Positions 57,391-64,000 of a stretch of DNA of 64,000 bases are shown here, in pieces. Under the pieces are notes generated by a model, which was not told the origin of the DNA, ran no database searches, and saw nothing but the letters and a program-made list of their open reading frames with translations. A program made the translations under genes and the position numbers. The stretch is from Bubalus kerabau (lineage: Eukaryota; Chordata; Mammalia; Artiodactyla; Bovidae): assembly GCF_029407905.1 (NCBI RefSeq), contig NC_073624.1:118048001-118112000 (forward strand). Reading direction: 5' to 3'. Each line of letters starts with the position of its first letter. Position 1 is the first letter of the stretch.

Positions 57391-58890
57391 TTCAGCTTTA
57401 TTAAGATATAATTGACATATAACATCATATAAGTTCAAGGTGTACAATAGAATGACTTCATACCTGTATGTATTGCACATGTTTACCACAATAAGATTGG
57501 TTAACACAACCTTCACCTCACATATTACCATTTTGGCATCGATGTCCTTGTGGTGAAAACATTAACGTTCTATTCTAGTAACTTTTGAGTGTGCAGGATT
57601 ATTAACTAAAGCTGCCATGTTTTACTAGAACTTACTCATCCTAGAAAGTCTGTACCCTGACCAGCATCTCCCTACGCTCCCCCACCTTCACTCCCTGGCA
57701 ACCACCATTTTAGCTTTGTCTCTATGAGTTCAATGTTTTTAGATCCCACATACACATAAGATTATATGGGATATGTCTTTCTCTATTTGACCTAATTCAC
57801 TGAGCATAATGTCTTCAAGAAGCATCTGTGTTGTCATAAATAGCAGATTTACTTCTTTATTATGGCTAAATAGAGATAATGCTATAGTTAATGGTAAGGA
57901 TGAATTATAGGTAGATATAAATATAGGCCACGTTTTCTTTTATCCTTCAAAAGACACAACTTGTTTTCAGTCTTGGCTATTGTGAATAATGCTGCAATGA
58001 ACATGGGAATGCAGATATCTTTTTGAGATAGTGATTTCATTTGCTTTGGCTATATACTTAGAAACAGGATTACTGGATCATATGGTAGTTCCATTTTTAG
58101 TTTTTTGAGGAAACTGCATATTGTTTTCCATATTGTCTGTAGCAGTTCATATTCCCACCAACAGTGCATGAGGGTTCCCTTTTCTCCATATCCTTACGAA
58201 CACTATTTATTTGCTGTCTTTTTGATAATTGCCATTTAACAGGGGTGAAGTGATACTTCATTGTGGTTTTGATTTGTGGTTTCCCTGATGATTAGTGGTA
58301 TGGAGCACCTTTTTCATGTATTACTTGGCCATTTATATATCTTCTTTGAAGAAATGTCTATTTAGATCCTCTGTCAATTTTTTAATCAAACTGTTGACAT
58401 TTTTGCTGTTGAGTTGTTAAGAGTTTTGTTTATACTTTGGATATTAACTCTTTATCAGACACATGGTTTGCAAAAATTTTCTCCCATTACACAGGTTGCA
58501 TTTTCATTTTGTTGATTTTTCTCCTTCACTGTGCAAAAAACACGTTAGCTTGCTATAGTCTCATATGTAGAATTTTGCTTTTGACGCTTTGGCTTTTGTT
58601 GATATAGCTGAAACATTGCTGCTAAGACCAATGTCCAGGAGACTTTTACAACGTTTGCTTCTAGGCAGTTTCAGGTTTAAGTTTTTAACCTATTTAGAGT
58701 TAATTTTTATGAGTGGTGTAAGATAAGGGTCCAATTTCATTCTTTTGCAAGTGAATATCCAATATTTCTAACACCACTGTTGAAGCAGATGTCTTTTCCC
58801 TGCTGAGTTTTTGGCTCCTTGTCAAATATTAGGTGACCATACATGTGTGGATTTAATCCTGGGCTCTCGATTCTGTTCCGTTGGTGTAGG
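57391..58890 (-). mobile_element. Old L1: 3' UTR and ORF2 C-terminal part (1.5 kb)
   Basis: Reverse orientation. 3' UTR blocks (attaagatataattgacat, tagaaagtctgtaccctga, cctggcaaccaccatttta) are followed by the ORF2 end (tattgtgaataatgctgcaa, ccaccaacagtgcatgaggg, tggtttccctgatgattagtg, ctctttatcagacacatgg, ttcatttgctttggc). It is an L1M/L1MA-like copy with many frame breaks. Confidence 0.88.
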
Positions 58891-59204
58891 TGTCGGGAAG
58901 CATACTTTGACTCTGGATACAGTGGTATGGGGGCCTGAGGCAGTCTCAGTCCAGGGGTCCAGATGTCAGGTCACAGCACTGGGGTCCACAGCGTTGACAT
59001 GCATGGTCTTCTGTGAGCACTGTGAGTGGCCCCACACTGGCTGCTATGGCTGTTGGGCTCCTCAGCAGCACCTCACGATCTAGGAGCTAGGGACAGAGCA
59101 GGCAGGGGTTGTGGCCAGAACTAGTGGTATGTACATACTTGGCTGCAGAGACAGCTCTGGACGCCTTTGTAGTTGCAGAGGCTTGTAGCAGACAAACACA
59201 AAGG
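58891..59204. other. GC-richer stretch of unknown origin
   Basis: Clearly GC-richer than its surroundings (ggggcctgaggcagtctcag, ccccacactggctgctatgg). It follows the L1 ORF2 end without a visible boundary. A 90-codon frame from 58811 starts inside the L1 and has no recognisable domain. Could be an unrecognised older repeat or LTR. Confidence 0.4.
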
Positions 59205-59262
59205 GTCCATCTATGGATGAATGGATAAAGCGAATGTGATATATATATATATATATGCATAA
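59205..59262 (+). mobile_element. Short L1 ORF2-end snippet with TA run
   Basis: The phrase tggatgaatggataaagcga followed by atgtgatatatatatat matches the end of L1 ORF2 in plus orientation, opposite to the L1 just to the left. Confidence 0.5.
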
Positions 59263-59404
59263 ATTCTGTATAATATTGTTATTCTGAGCATTAGTCAGTC
59301 ATTTTGGGGTAAAACAATGTCAGAATATAGGAAAATGTCATTCTAATCTTTGATATTTTAATATGTATGCCGTATGCCTTATTTATAAGAATAGAATGCT
59401 ACAT

Positions 59405-59635
59405 TGTTTGGAAGAGTGTGAACTCTGGAGCCTGACAAGTTATGATAAAATCCTTTATCTGTCATTTATTATTAATAGTATCACCCTGGGCAAGTGACCT
59501 CTTCCCTTGGTATTTCAGTCCTCTCTTATGATAATCAGGGTTAGTTACACTGCCTATTCAAAGTGCCTATTCATCAGATACATACAAAGTCTACAGAATA
59601 GTGGCTTGTATAACAATGTGCTATGCTGAAGGGCA
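59405..59635 (+). mobile_element. MIR SINE
   Basis: Sense order: aactctggagcctgacaag, caccctgggcaagtgacc, ttggtatttcagtcctctc, agaatagtggcttgtataac. Old and diverged. Confidence 0.75.
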
Positions 59636-59960
59636 GCTATTTATTATTATGATTATCATCATCATCAGTGGGTTTAAGTTTTCTTGTCCTATGTGATCCT
59701 ATAGCATTTGAAAAGAACGATGCAGTACTTCTTTCCCCCTGCCTTGGTGATTAAGGAAGCAAGTGCTTTTGTGAGACCACGGAGTCATCTCAGAGGAGAA
59801 CTGCCACAGAGCATCTTCCAGATCTGTGGCATGGACTGTGTGTATGAACAAGCAACTCATTCTTTTATGGTACTAAGATATGGAAGCTGGCTTACTCTAT
59901 CATAACTTTGCATTTCTGACTAATAGATGACCCTTTTGGCAAGTCAATATAGCTTGTTAG
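59636..59960. other. No recognised feature
   Basis: Ordinary DNA with a short att/atc-rich tract at about 59642-59668. Confidence 0.45.
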
Positions 59961-60204
59961 AAATTGGCCATGTGCCTTGTGTGCTAAGTTGCTTCAGTCA
60001 TGTCCAACTCTGAAACCCTATGGACTATAGCCCACCAGGCTTCCCTGTCCCTGTGGTTCTCCAGACAAGAATACTGGAGTGAGTTGCGATTTCCTACTCC
60101 AAGGGATCTTCCTGACCCAGGGATCAAACGCGTGTCTCTTATATCTCCCTCATTGAGAGGTGATTCCTTTACCACTGGTGCCACCTGAGAAGCCAAAAAT
60201 TGGC
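59961..60204 (-). mobile_element. Bov-tA SINE with 8-bp TSD
   Basis: Reverse orientation, body about 59969-60196. The BovA block lacks the ttgcgaccc part (tccaactctgaaaccctatgg). The tRNA-like head contains an extra ctcttatat segment. The TSD aaattggc is at 59961-59968 and 60197-60204. Confidence 0.9.
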
Positions 60205-60439
60205 TACAGTCTTCACCAATTTCTAGCTATGTGGTCTTGGAAACTTACTGTAAAGAATTATTGTAAGAGTAAAGAAATAAAAACTTTGTTAATAGCTTCA
60301 CACATATTTTAAAATTTGCAATTATATATATATGTAGTCTATATATAATATATATTAGGTGGGTTTTTATAATGGGTTAATATTATTGAGAGTCTAGTTA
60401 AAACTCTTTTAGATATACTGTCATATCTGTAGCTGGTGG

Positions 60440-60990
60440 AAGTTGGTGGGGCTGTAAAGTGTAACAGTAGTTTCCATAGAGCAAAATTAGACAATATTTT
60501 TTCAGAATTAAAAATAATCATACCTGGTAACCCAGCATTTCTGCTTGTAGATATTTGTCCTCCACATAAAGGTATGAAGATGCCTATATAGTACATAGAT
60601 ACTTGCTGAAATATTATTTGTGATAGCAAAAGAAGGAAAAATAAACCTGACTAGTTAGCAATAAGGAATTGGTTAAGTAAAGAATAATAAATTCATACTC
60701 TGAAATACTATCAGGAATTTCTTAAATGAGGTAATCCATAATATAAAAATATCTCTAAGATATACTGTTCAGCAAAAAGTGTAAGGTGTGGAGAAAGTTT
60801 AATGTGTTTCTATTCATATCAACAAAAGATTTACATGTACAGAATAGGGAGAATGGAAGGATGAACAAAGCTATCTCTGGGAAAAACAGTTATATTTGGG
60901 GAGAAATAGTTGAATAAAGGATCTGTTTTCCATTGTATTTTCTAAGTTTTTTTTTTTCAGTTTTACAATGTAAATAATATAAAATAGATA
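60440..60990 (+). mobile_element. Ancient L1 (L1M-type) fragment
   Basis: Faint sense-strand L1 3' order: agcaaaattagacaatat, aacccagcatttctgc, tttgtgatagcaaaagaagg, ggaattggttaagtaaa, ctaagatatactgttcagc, cattgtattttctaag. Diverged enough that the exact limits are uncertain. Confidence 0.6.
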
Positions 60991-61022
60991 AACGGAAAGA
61001 TGATATACCGGGCATACTTTTG

Positions 61023-61257
61023 TCATTATACTGTTGTTGTTGATTAGTCGCTCAAGACATATCCAACTCTCTTGCGACTCCATGAACTGTAGCCTGCCAG
61101 GCTCCTCTATCCGTGGGATGTTTAGGCAGGAATACTGGAGTGGGGTGGCATTTCCTTCTCCAGGGGATCTTCCCGACCCAAGGATCAAACCCGTGTCTTC
61201 TGTATTGGCAGGTGGTTTCTTTACTACTGAGCCATTGGGGAAACCCTCATTATACTG
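61023..61257 (-). mobile_element. Bov-tA SINE with 11-bp TSD
   Basis: Reverse orientation, body 61034-61246, with a gtt repeat at its 3' end. The TSD tcattatactg is perfect at 61023-61033 and 61247-61257. Confidence 0.94.
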
Positions 61258-63185
61258 CTAGTAAAGGGTCATTTATGAATAAATGAATTGAGTGACATTG
61301 AAATGAGGTGGTTTTTTTTTTTTTTAGTACACAAGGATATTTTATACACAGAAAAGGCAATTTAGAAAAATTATTTTAAAGACTAAATACCAAAGTTAAA
61401 ATATGTTTTCCCTTGTGCTTTAGTTTATTTTACAGATTTTAATTCTATTTATGTTTATTGGATTCTGATGATTATTTCTAAGAAGGCTTTAAATAACGAG
61501 CACTCAACTCTAAATTTAATCATGCATCCTTGAACTTTAAACAATCTTCTATTATTATATTAGATTTCTTTCTCAAATATTTGTTGTCTATATTAAAATA
61601 TTTTTTAAATGTTTAAAACATTCTTTTATGTCTAATAAATTAAACTTGCATCACTAATTTAAAAATTTAGTAAGCCTTCAACTTAAAGTCACTAATCCAA
61701 GTCAATTATCTATTTTTTTAAATTGTCTTTTAAAAGACTGTCACTCTATAGCTGAATTTTTTAAAACAATATGAATGCAAGAATACTAATGATTGCATGA
61801 GGTAGAATCTTGAGTAAGGTGGGTATTGACTTTACATATGCAGAGCAGTTAGGAATTCGACTAAATTCCTATAACTAGAAAACAGCAAAATAGGATCAAG
61901 ATTTGTCTAACTCCAATTTCCTTCACACTATATGACCTACTTTACCACATGCTGGAGACTAACAAAATTTTATTAACACATGTATTTAAAAGTTCAAGAA
62001 GTAGGGCTTCTAATATAGTTAGATATTGGGGCTCAGGAGATATCTTCATTATCCGTACTTTTTTTTACTTCCTCATACTCCTTCATGCTTGCTTTTGTGT
62101 GTGTGTGTTTGCTCCATTTTTAGCTGCAAAAACAAGCCTTATATTTACCTACCATCTGATCAAATGCTGGCATTTCATTTTTCCGAAATTCTCCAGCAAA
62201 GACCTCATCACCTTCTATTTCTCTGTTTTCACAATATTCACATTCCTGAAATATAATAACTAGCCAGGGAAGTAAGATACACTGATTCATTTAGATAAAT
62301 CAAGATCAAACTTTGGTCTATGAGGTTCTATTTTACCAACTCATGTGGATTGAGAGTGGCGAACAAGTGTATCTACATTAGAAATACTGGGGCTGTAGAG
62401 GCACAGGGGAGGAGGAAATCTGTGAATGTAAAAGAAAATTCTGAAGTGAATCCTTGCCTCTCTGCATATTCTATGCTTGTTATTTGAAGACTTTTTATAA
62501 TACTAGCATCATCCAGTAAAATTGAAATATCTGCTTTCAACTTAATTACCCAAAACGTTTAGTGTGACCTACAGGGAGTAGGAGACAATGGCCTATTTTT
62601 TGGGCAACACAAGCTTTCCAGAGTAAATGGCAGTGAGTTGGCAGATAGCTGGTATGAAGAGAGATTGGACAAAGGATATAATAAAAAGTGAGATTTCCCT
62701 TAGCAGGCATCAGAGCCCCAGTTAAGCTGGCAGGTATTGGGCTGCCATGTTCAAGGACAGGAGACTTAGATACTACTAAGAGGAAGTTGCTACACCTGTG
62801 TAAGAGAAATTGGACCATGTGGCACGCTGTTAAGATAGACAGTAAGGGCAGGGTTCTGAGTTCCAGAATTCTGTGAGGCAATGACTAAGACTTGGCTGGA
62901 CATCAGTATAGGAGTCATAGCTAGAGTAGAGAGGGCAGATTTCATAACAAGCAAGAACATTTGCTTTTCATTTTGCCCAAGGTCAGAATTAGTTCTGATA
63001 AAAAAAGGCTCCTGGAAGGTGGCCTAAGACTTGGAGAAATGCATTTGGGGCAGTGGCACCTGAAAGCTTCCAATCAAGGTACCACATGTCCTCAGGACCC
63101 TTTTTCAGATTCTTTCTTCTAGAGCACAGCTTCCCTTCCTTTGCCCAAAACACCATCATGTATTCCACTTTTTGTCCTGAGGACT
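61258..63185. other. No recognised feature, 1.9 kb
   Basis: AT-rich in the first kilobase, more balanced after 62300. A T run lies at about 61312-61325 and a short gt run near 62096-62108. No recognised repeat or gene. Confidence 0.45.
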
Positions 63186-63740
63186 TTTTCCAGCTTAACT
63201 GAGATAAAATTACCAGAAAAATATCATATAAATGTAAGATGTATGATATGATAACTGATATATTGTGAAATGATCACCAGCTACTCAGGGTAGCTGAGCC
63301 ATCTGTCACCTGACACAGTTACAATTTTTACGTGGTGAGACTATTAAAGATTTACCCTCTTAGCAAATGTCAAGTATCCAATGCAATGTTGTTAATGACA
63401 GCTACCATGCTGTCCATTAAAGCCTCAGAGCTCAATCATCATATAACAGAAAGTTTGTACTTTTGACCAACATCTCCATATTTCTCTCACCTCTAGCCCC
63501 CTCTGGTGACCACTAACCTACTCTTTGTTTCTGTGATTTTGGCTTTTTTAGGTTACACATGTAAGGGAGCTCATACAGTATTTGTCTTGCTTTGTCTGAC
63601 TTATTTCACTTAAACCTAATGCCCTAAAGAAGATTCATCCATGCTGTCACAAATAGCAAGATTTCCTTCCTTTTGTGATTGAATAATATTCCATTAGATA
63701 TGTAATACATAAATATTGTTTTGCAGATATTTATTTATAG
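63186..63740 (-). mobile_element. Old L1 3' UTR fragment
   Basis: Reverse orientation: ttaactgagataaaattacc, tattgtgaaatgatcacc, ccaccatg-like block (accatgctgtccattaaag), ctctggtgaccactaacc and attcatccatgctgtcac. Same family type as the copy at 57.4 kb, diverged. Confidence 0.82.
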
Positions 63741-63854
63741 CTAGTAAGCTTATCTTCATTTAAATAATGCACCACTTACATATACATATATGATGTGCAT
63801 GCAAAAGAAAATGGAACTGAGATGTACGTTAGCATCTGGTAAGAGAGTTTATGT

Positions 63855-64000
63855 GGAGAAGGCAATGGCACCCCACTCCAGTACTCTTGCCTGGAAAATC
63901 CCATGGATGGAAGAGCCTGGTAGGCTGCAGTCCATGGGGTCGGGAAGAGTTGGACACGACCGAGCGACTTCACCTTCACTTTTCACTTTCATGCATTGGA
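63855..64000 (+). mobile_element. BOV-A2 SINE, cut by window end
   Basis: Sense-strand first monomer and linker (ggagaaggcaatggcacccc, ttcacttttcactttcatgc). It runs off the window just after attgga. Confidence 0.92.

Overview
The window is non-coding ruminant nuclear DNA. The diagnosis rests on its interspersed repeats: many copies of the RTE-clade LINE BovB, tRNA-Glu-headed Bov-tA SINEs and dimeric BOV-A2 SINEs (ruminant-lineage families), young L1 3' ends of the bovine type, one CHR-type cetartiodactyl SINE, and older mammalian L1M and MIR copies. The species cannot be fixed from this. I found no host protein-coding gene, rRNA, functional tRNA or CRISPR array. The longest reading frames are decayed BovB endonuclease/reverse transcriptase remnants.

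Layout. 1-12 kb: scattered SINEs, an old L1 3' UTR, a tail-to-tail pair of BovB 3' ends near 2.07 kb and two further short BovB copies. 12.4-21 kb: a 2.4-kb repeat-poor stretch, then an L1 3' end and a 1.43-kb BovB inserted 12 bp apart beside a MIR, then more SINEs. 21.6-26.2 kb: a long minus-strand BovB that carries a nested young L1 and a nested BOV-A2; its GC-rich 5' part is inverted, which fits twin priming. 26-37.9 kb: mostly single-copy AT-rich DNA dotted with Bov-tA SINEs and two 3'-end BovB copies. 37.9-41.3 kb: one near-full-length but broken BovB. 41.6-47.35 kb: the most unusual part. An older BovB 3' end, a short unique stretch and a younger BovB appear once in each orientation as an imperfect inverted duplication. 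The right arm is swollen by about 2.7 kb of almost pure A/T sequence holding repeated copies of a small palindrome, which resembles a palindromic AT-rich repeat. 48.3-50.6 kb: an old L1 split by four later insertions. 50.6-64 kb: single-copy DNA, SINEs, MIR and old L1 segments, ending inside a BOV-A2.

The parts relate through insertion history rather than a pathway. L1 and BovB endonuclease/RT explain the target-site duplications (TSDs) that bracket most young copies, including SINEs, which depend on LINE machinery. BovB tails end in short tandem pentamers (ctgaa or ctgat) instead of poly(A). All family names come from recognition of the sequence; no database search was run, so boundaries without a TSD are good to roughly 10-30 bases.
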